A stretch of DNA of 64,000 bases from Saccharothrix sp. NRRL B-16348 (GTDB lineage Bacteria > Actinomycetota > Actinomycetes > Mycobacteriales > Pseudonocardiaceae): contig NZ_LGED01000223.1 in the NCBI RefSeq assembly GCF_001280085.1, positions 13,835-77,834 on the forward strand, read 5' to 3'. Made by a program: the position numbers and the translations under genes. Shown here one piece after another: positions 9,320-18,694 of the stretch. The notes beneath the pieces were generated by a model that worked only from the letters and a program-made list of their open reading frames with translations, ran no database searches and had not been told where the DNA came from. How positions within the stretch are numbered: the first letter of the stretch is position 1; each line of letters begins with the position of its first letter.

Positions 9320-10480
9320 TCAGCTGTTGTGCGCGATCGGCCAGAGCGACTGCGTGATGGCGGTGTTGCGCCACTTACAGGCGCGCAGGGCACGGTGTGA
9401 CGACCGGGTTCGCGCTTGGACGGCCTCGCGGTCGCAGGCGAGCACCGCGTCCAGACCAGAGCACAGGGCGGCGCGCAGAGCCGTCAGCGGGCTTTCACGG
9501 CCATCCGGTCGGTCCGGCTCCGCAGTTGCTGGAGGGTTCGGAGATCCTGCTGCGTCGGCAGGTCCGCCACCGCGGTGTCGCGCTGACCGGGATGGATGGC
9601 GGCGCGTAGGCCCGTGATCTGGACGAGCGCACGTCCTCGTGCAGGAGATGCAGCTGTTCGCCGCCATGTCGAAGGCCGGCTACCTGGCGTCCGCCCGTCG
9701 ACGGCTCGGCGCACCGCCGTCGTCTCGACCAACCGCTTCCGCCGTTGTCGTGAGGCGTGGCAGTGCTCGACCGGTGTGTGCCGGCGAAGCATGTGCGGAG
9801 GTCAGTGGGTGTTGCGGACTGGTCGGGCTGGTCACGCCGAACGCGGTGGCGGCGCTGCGCGGGCCGGTGGCGCGGCAGGCGGTGTGGTGATCGATCAGGA
9901 ACACGTGTTCGGTGCGCGGAGTCCCCGTCCCGAAGCTCAGCTCGCTGGGGGTACCTGGAACGTGCGGCGTTCGGTGCGACCGTGCCCGCGCTCGGCGATG
10001 TCCATGTCTGGGATGTCGTGCCAGGGCAGGGCGTCCAGCTGCAGGGAGACCTTCACCCCCGAGCCGCCGGTGCGGGCGAATGCGCCGGCCACGGCCTTGC
10101 TCGTCTCGATGCCCGGCGGCCTGGCCTTGTACGGCCACCGCGACTCTACGACGGGCGAGTGGGGCGTTGATCGCAGAATGGCCCGACCTCGCCACGGGCC
10201 ACGCCGACAGTTCGATGGTGGGCAGCCGTTCGTTCTCGGGACCGGCGCGGGTCGCCGTTGACCAAGGCGCTGTCGCGGTGCGAGCGGACGCTGCGGGAGT
10301 AGCTGTGCCGCAGCGACTCGGGCGCGTCGTCCGTCGCGATGGTCGTAGACTGTGGCAGCGCGTTCAGGTCGATGGGTGTCGTGTCGGTTGCGGATCGCGT
10401 TCTCGGCGCACTTGAGCGCGAGTAGGTGGGTGACGTGCGGTTGCGCCCAGTGGCAGCAGTGCATCGAAGTCCCGCGCATG
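9320..10480 (-). pseudogene. Decayed ISAs1-family transposase
   Basis: Pieces of an ISAs1 transposase occur in different minus-strand frames in the correct order. ALPWHDIPDMDIAERGHGRT with ERRTFQV lies near 9970-10050, a SAATAFGVTSPTS segment near 9850, and a C-terminal RACKWRNTAITQSL near 9350. Several frameshifts separate them, so the gene is dead. No inverted terminal repeats were recognised. The whole interval 9215-10611 contains no other gene I can support. Confidence 0.55.
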
Positions 10481-10611
10481 ACCGTACTCGTGCGGATCGC
10501 ACGGCAGGGTGTTCACGTCGTTCTTGATCCACCGCAAGCAGTCTCGACCGAGGGTCGTGGGTTGACGGCCGTGAGAGCCTTTGTGTCAAGGGGTTGATAC
10601 AAAGGGGGCGC

Positions 10612-11502
10612 GTGTTGGAGACAGCGCTGGTGAACGGGCTTATCGGCCTCGCCGTGTTGCTGGTGCTGTGGCCGACCCGGGCGGGAGGGCGGCGGTTCCT
10701 CCGGCGTTGGGGCGTTCCCGAGCCCGTTGACCAGCAGGAGCTTCAGGCGGTCCGGTACCTGCGGGACCGGCGGTTGCTCTACCCGCTGCTGTTCCTGATC
10801 ATCCCGGCCGGGCAGCGCATGCTGGGACTGCCCTACCCCGACTCGAACGCGGTCCGCAACCTCGCTCCGGTGATCGTCGCCCTGTTGCTCGCGGAAGTGG
10901 TCGCGGCGTTGCGGCCGGTGCGTGGTGTTCGGGTCGCGACGCTGACCCGCCGCCGGTGGCGTGATCTGGTGCCGAGGTCGGCGATGGTCACCTTTCTCGC
11001 CTTGGGCGGATTGGCCGTGCTGTTCGCCGTCATCGGACTGCTCGCCCGGCCGTGGGCCGAGCGGTCCGTCGCCATGGTGCAAGCTGACGACGTCCTGTCT
11101 TCGGTGTCCGACCGGCACCGCGCCGAGATGGCCCTGCCGGTGGGGTGGATCGTGCTGATCGGAGTGGTGGTGGGCCTGGTCGCGGTCCTGGGTGTGGTGC
11201 GGCTGGCGGTGCGGCGCGGTTCGGTCGCCGATCCCTTGGTGGACGCCGCGCTGCGCAGGCGGAGCGCGAGGGTGGCGGTCGGTATCGGCATCGCGTGGAT
11301 GGGTTCGATGGTCGTGCCCGTGAACAACTACCTCGGCGTGCTGCGCGGCACGGCGGGGTTGAGACCGGACTCGTCGCCGATGCCCGGCTGGCTGGAGTAC
11401 ACGTCGTTCGCCAACTTCGTGGGGCCGTTGGTGTTCATGGTCGCGGCGCTGGGCTGGGGCTTCGTGGCGAACCCGTCCTCCCGGCGGCGGAGCGCCGAGT
11501 GA
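10612..11502 (+). CDS. Integral membrane protein of unknown function
   Basis: Encodes 296 residues starting at GTG 10612, preceded by AAAGGGGG. About seven hydrophobic segments are visible, including the N-terminal LVNGLIGLAVLLVLWPT. One soluble loop around residues 140-190 contains AERSVAMVQADDVLSSVSDR. It resembles the DUF-type membrane proteins paired with YtrA-like GntR regulators; I cannot name it. The stop overlaps the GntR gene start as GTGA, so the regulator is translationally coupled and probably controls this gene. Confidence 0.75.
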   Translation: MLETALVNGLIGLAVLLVLWPTRAGGRRFLRRWGVPEPVDQQELQAVRYLRDRRLLYPLLFLIIPAGQRMLGLPYPDSNAVRNLAPVIVALLLAEVVAALRPVRGVRVATLTRRRWRDLVPRSAMVTFLALGGLAVLFAVIGLLARPWAERSVAMVQADDVLSSVSDRHRAEMALPVGWIVLIGVVVGLVAVLGVVRLAVRRGSVADPLVDAALRRRSARVAVGIGIAWMGSMVVPVNNYLGVLRGTAGLRPDSSPMPGWLEYTSFANFVGPLVFMVAALGWGFVANPSSRRRSAE

Positions 11503-11882
11503 CCGGGACGACCCGAATCATGGTCGATCCCGACAGCGGCGTGGCTCCCTGGCGGCAGGTGCGTGACCAGCTCCTGCACTTGATGCGGGTCGGCGAACTG
11601 CCGGTGGGCGCGCTCTTGCCGTCGATTCGACAGCTGGCACGTGATCTCGGCCTGTCGGTCGGGACGGTCGCGCGGGTGTACCGCGAGTTGGAGACGGCCG
11701 GACTGCTGCACACCGCCAGGCGTGCGGGCACCGTCGTCGCCGCCGTCCCCCAGCCCGAGACCGATGTCGCCACGGCTCTCGACGACGCGGCGACCCACTA
11801 CGTGCTGGCCGCGAAGGCGCTCGGGGTGAACTCACACCACGCGGTGCAGGCCGTGCTGCATGCCTACCGAAACGGCGGCTAG
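11499..11882 (+). CDS. GntR family (YtrA-type) transcriptional regulator
   Basis: Encodes 127 residues. The winged helix-turn-helix is clear: PWRQVRDQLLHLMRVGELP, then LPSIRQLARDLGLSVGTVAR and VYRELETAGLL. The short helical C-terminus in place of a large effector domain is the YtrA subfamily layout. The GTG start overlaps the membrane-protein stop; ATG 11520 is an alternative. The stop codon TAG (11880-11882) lies inside the CTAG target site where the IS701-type element inserted, so the protein is unchanged by the insertion. Confidence 0.85.
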   Translation: MTGTTRIMVDPDSGVAPWRQVRDQLLHLMRVGELPVGALLPSIRQLARDLGLSVGTVARVYRELETAGLLHTARRAGTVVAAVPQPETDVATALDDAATHYVLAAKALGVNSHHAVQAVLHAYRNGG

Positions 11883-13249
11883 TAGTACTTCGTTAGGTCC
11901 TTCGGTGTAAGGGGATTCTGCGATGGCAGGTTGGGCATGCACCGGCCCAGCAGGCGAGCAGTCCTTGGAGGGCGCGGAGTACGGCGTAGAGGGTCAGGCC
12001 GGTGCAGGGGCTTTGGGTCGAGCCTGAGCATGGTGCAGAAGGCCTGGGCGACGGAGACGAGGGTGACGTGACGGTTCCAGCCCGTGTAGGTGCGGCCCTC
12101 GAAGTGGTCCAAACCCAGGCCGTGCTTGAGTTCTCGGTAGTCGTGCTCGATCCGCCAACGGATCTTGGCCAGTCGCACGAGTGTCTTGACCGGGGTGTCG
12201 AACGGCAGGGTGGACAGCCAATAAGCGGTGGGCTCGGGCTCGCCGGGCGGCCATTCGGCCAGTAGTCGGCACTCCGGGACGCTTCCGTCACCGCCGCGGG
12301 GGATACCCCGGTTGGCAGGGCGTACCCGCACCACCAGGAACCGGGAACGCATCTTCGCAGTGGGGTTTCCCAGGGTTTTCCTGGTTCCGTGCCGCCAGGT
12401 GACCGAGCGCAGCGCCGGGCGTCCGGCGGCCAGGGCGATGGCCTTGAGGTTGACGGGATCCTCCGGATACCGGGGCAGCGGTGGCCTGCCGCGCCCGGTG
12501 TGGGCCACCGGTTCGGGTGCGGCGTCGGCGGGGTAGGCGCTGGTGGTGGGCTTGACCGCGACGATGTAGGGCAGCCCACGTTCGGTCAGGCCGAGACGGA
12601 ACGCGGTGACATCCCCGTAACCGGCGTCGGAGACCACCGGCCGGTCCGGCAGCCCCCACTCGCGGGTCTCGTCGAGCATGTCCAGTGCCAGCCGCCACTT
12701 CTCCCGGTGCCCCACATCGTCGCCGATTCCGCAGCGCCGCCGGCGACGGTCGACATCCGCGGCACGCGCCGGGGCGGTGATGCCGGCCGGATCCCACGAC
12801 TCGGGCAGGAACAGCCGCCAGTCCACCGCCGCCGACGCGTAGTCGGTGACCAGGTGCACGCTGACCCCGACCTGGCAGTTGCCGGTCTTGCCCAGTGCTC
12901 CGCAGTACATGCGGGCCACCCCGGGGGACTCCGGGCCGTCCTTGGGGAAGCCCACGTCGTCGATCACATGGGCGTCCGGGGCGATCGCGTCCTGCGCCCA
13001 CACGGCCAACCGGCGCCGGACCTCGTTGTGATCCCAGGTCGAGGAGGACACGAACTGCTGCAACCGCTGATGGTCCACACCCAGCCGCGCGGCCATGGGC
13101 TGCATGGATTTGCGTTGCCCGTCCAGCATCAAACCCCGCAGGTACAGCTCGCCCTTCGCGCGCTGATCGGACCGTGGCAACCCCGCGAACATGCCCGCCG
13201 CAAAGGCCTCCAGGCGTGGTCGAACCTTGTTGATCTCCTCCGGTGTCAC
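11879..13249 (-). CDS. IS701 family transposase
   Basis: Encodes 456 residues from GTG 13249. The DDE triad is visible: HVIDDVGFPKDGPESPGV, VVSDAGYGDVTAF and the Glu of IRWRIEHDYRELKHGLGLDHF. The last codons are Tyr-Tyr followed by TAG. This TAG (11881-11879, complement) is not part of the element but is supplied by the CTAG target duplication. The frame is undamaged, so the element is probably active. Confidence 0.93.
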   Translation of the reverse strand: MTPEEINKVRPRLEAFAAGMFAGLPRSDQRAKGELYLRGLMLDGQRKSMQPMAARLGVDHQRLQQFVSSSTWDHNEVRRRLAVWAQDAIAPDAHVIDDVGFPKDGPESPGVARMYCGALGKTGNCQVGVSVHLVTDYASAAVDWRLFLPESWDPAGITAPARAADVDRRRRRCGIGDDVGHREKWRLALDMLDETREWGLPDRPVVSDAGYGDVTAFRLGLTERGLPYIVAVKPTTSAYPADAAPEPVAHTGRGRPPLPRYPEDPVNLKAIALAAGRPALRSVTWRHGTRKTLGNPTAKMRSRFLVVRVRPANRGIPRGGDGSVPECRLLAEWPPGEPEPTAYWLSTLPFDTPVKTLVRLAKIRWRIEHDYRELKHGLGLDHFEGRTYTGWNRHVTLVSVAQAFCTMLRLDPKPLHRPDPLRRTPRPPRTARLLGRCMPNLPSQNPLTPKDLTKYY

Positions 13250-13313
13250 ACCGTGATCAACGGTCCGAACAGCCTGCGACTAAAGAAGATTCACCCGACC
13301 TAACGAAGTACTA
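11883..13313. mobile_element. Intact IS701-family insertion sequence
   Basis: The element is 1431 bp. Its ends are perfect 17-bp inverted repeats (TAGTACTTCGTTAGGTC at the left and its complement at 13297-13313). CTAG flanks both sides (11879-11882 and 13314-13317), giving a 4-bp target duplication as expected for IS701. It carries one full-length transposase gene. The perfect ends and intact frame suggest a recent insertion. Confidence 0.93.
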
Positions 13314-13322
13314 CTAGCACCC

Positions 13323-13365
13323 TGCCCGAATACGCGACTCGCGGTGCCCGAACGCGCGACTCGCG
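13323..13365. repeat. 22-bp direct repeat beside the IS
   Basis: Two copies of TGCCCGAA(TA/CG)CGCGACTCGCG, 13323-13343 and 13345-13365, differing at two bases. They begin 6 bp after the IS target duplication. The function is unknown. The rest of 13366-13797 shows no supportable gene. Confidence 0.6.
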
Positions 13366-13797
13366 AGGGGCCGGAACCGGAACCAAGGCAACAGTTCTTG
13401 CTGTGCCGCTGGAAAGTCACTGAGCCTTTCATCGTGGATGGCGGCAGCTCTCGACCTGGTGCAGGACGAGGACGGCCGCGATGCAGTTTGGCGTCGTCGT
13501 GCGGACCGTTCGAGATTTGGCGGTCGCTGGGTGCGCTGCGTTCAGTCGTTGTCATCGTGCTCCGCCGCGGCCATCGCGGTGACCGCCGCTGCCGCGATCA
13601 CCTCCAGACGAGCGTCGGTCGGTCGTCCGGTGCGCACGGCCAGCGCCTGCGCGAGTGGGCGACTGTGCGTCGGTAACGTGCTGCCGGCCTGCCCGAGTGC
13701 ACACGTCGGTTCCCGCTGTCTGTTGGTCTTGGCGAACTGGACGGCGTGGTGGAAGCTTCTACAGGGCCAAAGGCACGCGATCGGTTCGGCGGATGGG

Positions 13798-15171
13798 ATG
13801 AGGGTGGGTTACGTGGATGATGGGCTGGAACGTCGTGTGCCGTCACGGGCGCAGGTGTACAAGGCGTCGTCGGTCCAGAGCCGGTTGATCATGATGCGCT
13901 ATGCGCCGGGTGGTGTGGCCGCTCAGGTCGTCGGGGTGCACTTGTTGCTGCGCGGGCCGTTGGACGTCGAGCGGCTTCGGCGCGGGCTCATCGAACTCAC
14001 CCGCCGGCACGACATCCTGCGCACCAACTACGCCCTCTCCGAGTCCGGGGAGGTGCTCGCGATCGTCCACGAGAACGAAGGGCCGGACGTCCTCGATGTG
14101 GCGCGGCCGACCGGGCTGGTCGACGAGCGCGAGATCCGCGATCACGGCAACACGCTGATGCGGGGCGTGGTCGGCAAGTTCACGTCCCCGGACCGGCATT
14201 CGATCCTCCAGGCGGTGCTGACCCACCACGCGGCGGATGTGCACAGCCTCGTCCTGGCGATTGACCATGTCGCCGTCGATGAGCGTTCGAAGGCCCTGTT
14301 GCAACGTGAACTCGCCGCGCTGTACGCCGGTCGCGTCGACGACCTCGGTGAGCCTCACCCCTACGACGCTGCCGCCGTCCGCAACGTGTTCCCGGCCATC
14401 GACGAGACGCCGGATCTCCGGGAACTGCTCACACCGCTGCCGCCGAGGATTCTCGCAAGTCCGGATCCGCAGCGGGATCCGGATGCGTTCCGACCGGTCG
14501 TGGCCTCGCGCACGCTCGGCACGGCGGTCTGGGACCGGGTGGGGGAGGCGTCGCGGAGGCTGCGCTGCACGCGTTTCGTGGTGCACGTCGCGGCCGTGAT
14601 GTGGGCGTTGAAGCAGTTCTCCGATTCCGACGACATCAGTTTCGTCACCGCGATGGACACCAGGCTGCGACCGCAGGACTTCGACACCGTTGGCTTCTTC
14701 CAGAACCTCGTCCTCCTGCGCTCCCGCTCACCGCGTTCCGCGGGCATTGCCGCGACGCTCGAAGAGTGCAGGACGATCGTCCGTGACGCCTTTCGACGCC
14801 GTGATTACCCCATCGCGTCCCTCGTGGCCGAAGCCAGGGCCGAACGCGGGGAAGCAGGATGCCGGAACCCGCTCTACCAGATCGCGCTGGCCTACGCGGT
14901 GGAGGACGTCGACCTCGGCTGGAGGCTCGACGGTGTCGACGTCGAGCCGGTGGAGCTCGACTTCCCCGAAGCGGCCATCGAGTTGTTCGTCTACCTCAGC
15001 GAGTCTCCGTCGGACACCAAGGCACTGCTGCTCGGCGCGGCAGGCGCACTCGGCTCGGCTGAACTCGACAGGTTGCTCACCCTGTGGCGCGAAGCCGTGG
15101 GCGCGCTGACCGGCGATGACCCCGCGACTCGTGACAACGACGGTCAGCGGCTCGGTTCGTCGGTCAGGTAG
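13798..15171 (+). CDS. Free-standing condensation-like domain protein
   Basis: Encodes 457 residues from ATG 13798 (start uncertain). It is a single NRPS condensation/acyltransferase-type fold: RLRRGLIELTRRHDILRTNY near the N-terminus, then AIDHVAVDERSKALL at the active site, DTVGFFQNLVLLRS (latch region) and CRNPLYQIALAYAVED. The usual HHxxxDG motif reads DHVAVDE: the second His and the Asp are kept, but the first His and the Gly are replaced. It would join or release carrier-bound intermediates of the adjacent minus-strand cluster, perhaps as an ester- or amide-forming enzyme. Its 3' end overlaps the convergent ABC gene by 28 bp. Confidence 0.75.
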   Translation: MRVGYVDDGLERRVPSRAQVYKASSVQSRLIMMRYAPGGVAAQVVGVHLLLRGPLDVERLRRGLIELTRRHDILRTNYALSESGEVLAIVHENEGPDVLDVARPTGLVDEREIRDHGNTLMRGVVGKFTSPDRHSILQAVLTHHAADVHSLVLAIDHVAVDERSKALLQRELAALYAGRVDDLGEPHPYDAAAVRNVFPAIDETPDLRELLTPLPPRILASPDPQRDPDAFRPVVASRTLGTAVWDRVGEASRRLRCTRFVVHVAAVMWALKQFSDSDDISFVTAMDTRLRPQDFDTVGFFQNLVLLRSRSPRSAGIAATLEECRTIVRDAFRRRDYPIASLVAEARAERGEAGCRNPLYQIALAYAVEDVDLGWRLDGVDVEPVELDFPEAAIELFVYLSESPSDTKALLLGAAGALGSAELDRLLTLWREAVGALTGDDPATRDNDGQRLGSSVR

Positions 15172-16910
15172 CCGGCGCGCTGCGCGTCGTACAGGTCGGC
15201 GTACAGCGGCACGTCCAGCAGTTCCTCGTGCGGGCCCACCGCGACGACGCGACCCTCGTGCAGGAGGATCACCGCATCGGCCGCGGGCGCCAGCGACATC
15301 CGGTGGGTGACGATGACGGCGATACCGCCTCGGTCACGGGCGACGGTGCGGGCCCGACCGATCAGCCGGTCGAGCAGCAACTCCTCGGCCATCGGGTCGA
15401 TGGCCGAGGTCGGCTCGTCGACGAGCAGCAGCGCCGCGTCCGACCGCAGGAACCCGCGTGCCAGCGCCAGGCGCTGCCACTGCCCGCCGGACAGCCGCCG
15501 CCCGTTCGGCAGCGAGCCGCCCAGCGGAAGGGCGAGCCCGGCGGGGCTTTCCGCGACCAGGTGCCCGAGCCCCGCGCTGTCGACCGCGTGCTCGATGTCG
15601 GCCTCGGTGAACCGGCTGTCGCCGAGCCGCACCGCGTCGCCGAGCTCGAACTCCAACTCGGCGTAGTCCTGGGTGATGTACGCCGGGCCGGCAGCACGGT
15701 CCTCGCCGCCGCCCGGCGCACCCGACACCACCTCACCGGACGATGGGCGGATCAGCCCGCTGAGCAGGGTGACGAGGGTCGTCTTCCCGCTTCCGTTCGC
15801 GCCGACGAGTGCGTAGACGCGGCCCCCTTCGAGACGAAGGGAGACACCATCGACCGCGGCTGCCTCCGCGCCGGGGTAGCGGTAGGACACGTCGCGGAGT
15901 TCGATCGCGGCGGTGTCGCCTGCCGGACGGGGCACGGTCGACGCCGCGCGCAGCCGGTCGTGCACGCGGACGAGCGACCGGACCACACGGATGGAGTCCG
16001 CGCACGACGACAGGTAGCGCGCCAGGGCGCCGACCAGCGCGGTCGTCGAGGACAGCAGCATCAGCGACGCCAACGTCGTCGCGAGGCCGGTGGCGCCCTC
16101 CCCGAGGGCACGGACGAGACCCGCGATCCCGGCGGCGAGCGCCGCGCTCGTCAGCACAGCGCCGAGCACCGTCCACAGTGCACCCCGCCACAGGCCCGCG
16201 CTCCGCGTCGCCTCAGCCGCCGCGGCTGAACGGCGGTGCGCGTCCAGGACGAAAGCGCCTCCGCGGGAGAGGAGCAGCTCGTCGGTGTGCTTCTCCTCGG
16301 TCCCGATCTCCGCGAGCTCGTCGCTCACCCGCGCCTCCGCCGACGCGGCGCGTTGGGCCGTCCCGACGGCCGCGTCGCGCCGCCGCACGCACAGGTAGGC
16401 GCCGACCGCGGCGACCGGGAGCAGGAGGAGCCACGGGGTCGCCAGCATCGTGATGACCACCGTGATGCCCAGTCGGACGCTCGTGCCGAGGATGAGCCCG
16501 ACGACGTCGGCGCCCTCGGTGAGCCGCGGCTGCTCCGAGCGCACGATCTGGAGGTCGTCGAGGAACGACCGCTCGCTGAAGTGCTCGACGGACCGCGATC
16601 CGTAGACGGCCCGCTGGAGGTCTTCGTCGACCAGCCGGTTCGTCGCGTCGACCAGCACCGCCGACACGGCCAGCGAGTACCGCCCGAGCAGTACCTGCAC
16701 CACCAGAGCCGCGCAGGCGACGCCGAGGAACAACGCGCCTGCCGAGAAGTCCCCGGTGGTCCACAGCGCCACCATGGCCGCGATCGCGACCGTCGCGGCG
16801 ACGGTGGCGATCGGGCGCACCGTGAACGCCACGATCGTCACCCACGCGGCGCGGCGGTCGGCGCGCAACGACAAGCGCAGGAGTTCGCCGAGCGCACCCC
16901 GGAACGTCAC
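15144..16910 (-). CDS. ABC transporter, fused permease-ATPase (second of pair)
   Basis: Encodes 588 residues. A transmembrane half (residues 1 to about 330, six segments) is followed by an ATPase with Walker A VGANGSGKTTLV, ABC signature LSGGQWQRLALAR, Walker B ALLLVDEPTSAID and the H-loop in VIVTHRMSLAP. It is an exporter-type half-transporter, likely a heterodimer with the preceding gene, which it overlaps by GTGA (start GTG 16910). Being the last gene of the cluster, it probably exports the cluster's product. Confidence 0.9.
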   Translation of the reverse strand: MTFRGALGELLRLSLRADRRAAWVTIVAFTVRPIATVAATVAIAAMVALWTTGDFSAGALFLGVACAALVVQVLLGRYSLAVSAVLVDATNRLVDEDLQRAVYGSRSVEHFSERSFLDDLQIVRSEQPRLTEGADVVGLILGTSVRLGITVVITMLATPWLLLLPVAAVGAYLCVRRRDAAVGTAQRAASAEARVSDELAEIGTEEKHTDELLLSRGGAFVLDAHRRSAAAAEATRSAGLWRGALWTVLGAVLTSAALAAGIAGLVRALGEGATGLATTLASLMLLSSTTALVGALARYLSSCADSIRVVRSLVRVHDRLRAASTVPRPAGDTAAIELRDVSYRYPGAEAAAVDGVSLRLEGGRVYALVGANGSGKTTLVTLLSGLIRPSSGEVVSGAPGGGEDRAAGPAYITQDYAELEFELGDAVRLGDSRFTEADIEHAVDSAGLGHLVAESPAGLALPLGGSLPNGRRLSGGQWQRLALARGFLRSDAALLLVDEPTSAIDPMAEELLLDRLIGRARTVARDRGGIAVIVTHRMSLAPAADAVILLHEGRVVAVGPHEELLDVPLYADLYDAQRAGYLTDEPSR

Positions 16911-18694
16911 CTGGCCACGATCCCCTCGTCCGGCGTCCGGTAGCGGTCGGCCTGCGACCGGAACATCCGCGCATAGGTGCCGTCCGCGTCCACGAGGTCC
17001 GCGTGCGTGCCGCGCTCGCGGACCTCGCCGTCGTGGAGCACGAGGATCTCGTCGGCGCGCCGGACACCCGCGAACCGGTGGGACACCATCACGGTCGTGC
17101 GGCCCGGTCCGGCCAGTTCGCCGAGCTCTGCGAAGAAACGTGCCTCCGCCTGCGCGTCGAGCGCGGCCGTCGGTTCGTCGAGCACGAGAACCCGCCGGTC
17201 GTCGTCCACCATGCCCGCGAGCGCCCGCGCGGTCGCGACGCGCTGCCACTGCCCGCCGGAAAGGCCGCTCCCCTCGCCCAGCCGCGGTGCGCCCTCGGCG
17301 AGCAGTTCCGGGCCGAGCCCGTCGAGGAGGGCACGCACCCGGCGGTCGAGGACGCCGACGCCGTGGGCCCGCCCCAGGACGATGTTGTCGTGCAGGGAAA
17401 CCGGGTAGCGGACGTACTGCTGGCCGAGGAACGCGAACGAGTCGCGCCAGGCGGCCCGCAGCGCCGCGGCCGACACCTCGACGCCGTCGCAGGTGATCCG
17501 TCCGGAACTGGGGGCGAGCAGCCCGACGAGCAGCTTCAGCAGGGTCGACTTCCCTGCTCCGTTTACCCCGACGATGGCCAGGCTCCGCCCGAGCCGCACC
17601 TCGAAGCTCAGGTCGGAGAACACCGGTGCGGGCGCGCCGGGGTAGGAGAACCCGACCCGCTCGAACCGGATCAAGCTGTCCGGCCCTGCGCGCGGAGCCG
17701 CGGCAGGTGCCTCGGCCGGGCCGAACCGCGTCGCCGCGACGAGCCGGACGCGGTCGAAGACCGTCACGCCCATCGCGGAGTAGACCACGTCCATGGTGAC
17801 GCCGAAGAGCAGCATCAATGCCACCATCGAGGCGACGCCCATCACCAGCTGCGCGGGCGCGAGTCCGGCGTGGAACAGGACGACCAGGCCGAAAGCCATC
17901 GCGGCTACCGCGATGGCCAGCGCCGCCAGCATCGGCGGGCTGATCCGCGTCGCCGGGCGGGCACCGTGTGCGGCTTCGCGGAACTTCCCGATGACCCAGT
18001 CGGCCGCACCGAAGATGATCACCTCGCGCGCGGTGCGGCGGGCGAACGCGAGCCTGCCCAGGTACACCGCGCGCGCACTTTCCCCGTCCGCCGAGTACGC
18101 CGCCGACTGCTCCGCCGCGTAGTCCTTCTCCATCATCGCCGAGAGCGCCGCGAACGCGATCACGACGGGAATCCCGGCAAGCGGCTCGACGTACACGAGC
18201 ACGAGTCCGGGCACCAGCGCCTGCGCACGCAGCAGGGCGTACCGCAGCGTCGACACCGCGAGCCGCCGGATCGGCGGCGCGGACCCGATCGCGTCGAGCG
18301 CGTGGCGGAGGGCGTCCGGCGTCGCTCCTGGTGCGGAGAGCCTGGCCCTGATCAGGACCTGCTCCGCTTCCGCCTGCAAACGTCCCCCGTACCGGTCGGC
18401 CAGGACGTCGATCACCACGTTGAGCAGTTGGTCGAGCAGGAAGAGCGCCACGAACACCGCACCCGCCAGGACGACACCCGACGAACCGCCTACCGCACTC
18501 CCCAGCACGTTGCCGACCGCGACGATCGACGCGGCCGGGACCGCCGCCGCCAGCAGGATGAGCATGCCGATGCCGACGGTGAACCCGGGGAGCAGACGCA
18601 GCCCCACGGCGAACATGCCCAGCCGGAGCCGCCTGCCGACCTCGGCGCGTACCCTTGAGCGGGGTGGCGTCGCATTCTGCGCCCGCTCAGCCAT
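16907..18694 (-). CDS. ABC transporter, fused permease-ATPase (first of pair)
   Basis: Encodes 595 residues from ATG 18694, which overlaps the end of the KS-ACP gene by 8 bp. An N-terminal membrane domain with six segments precedes Walker A VGVNGAGKSTLLKLL, signature LSGGQWQRVATARALAG, Walker B VLVLDEPTAALD and H-loop VMVSHRF. Both half-transporters of the pair have complete catalytic motifs, so neither site is obviously degenerate. It is likely the efflux partner of the 15144-16910 gene. Confidence 0.9.
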   Translation of the reverse strand: MAERAQNATPPRSRVRAEVGRRLRLGMFAVGLRLLPGFTVGIGMLILLAAAVPAASIVAVGNVLGSAVGGSSGVVLAGAVFVALFLLDQLLNVVIDVLADRYGGRLQAEAEQVLIRARLSAPGATPDALRHALDAIGSAPPIRRLAVSTLRYALLRAQALVPGLVLVYVEPLAGIPVVIAFAALSAMMEKDYAAEQSAAYSADGESARAVYLGRLAFARRTAREVIIFGAADWVIGKFREAAHGARPATRISPPMLAALAIAVAAMAFGLVVLFHAGLAPAQLVMGVASMVALMLLFGVTMDVVYSAMGVTVFDRVRLVAATRFGPAEAPAAAPRAGPDSLIRFERVGFSYPGAPAPVFSDLSFEVRLGRSLAIVGVNGAGKSTLLKLLVGLLAPSSGRITCDGVEVSAAALRAAWRDSFAFLGQQYVRYPVSLHDNIVLGRAHGVGVLDRRVRALLDGLGPELLAEGAPRLGEGSGLSGGQWQRVATARALAGMVDDDRRVLVLDEPTAALDAQAEARFFAELGELAGPGRTTVMVSHRFAGVRRADEILVLHDGEVRERGTHADLVDADGTYARMFRSQADRYRTPDEGIVAR

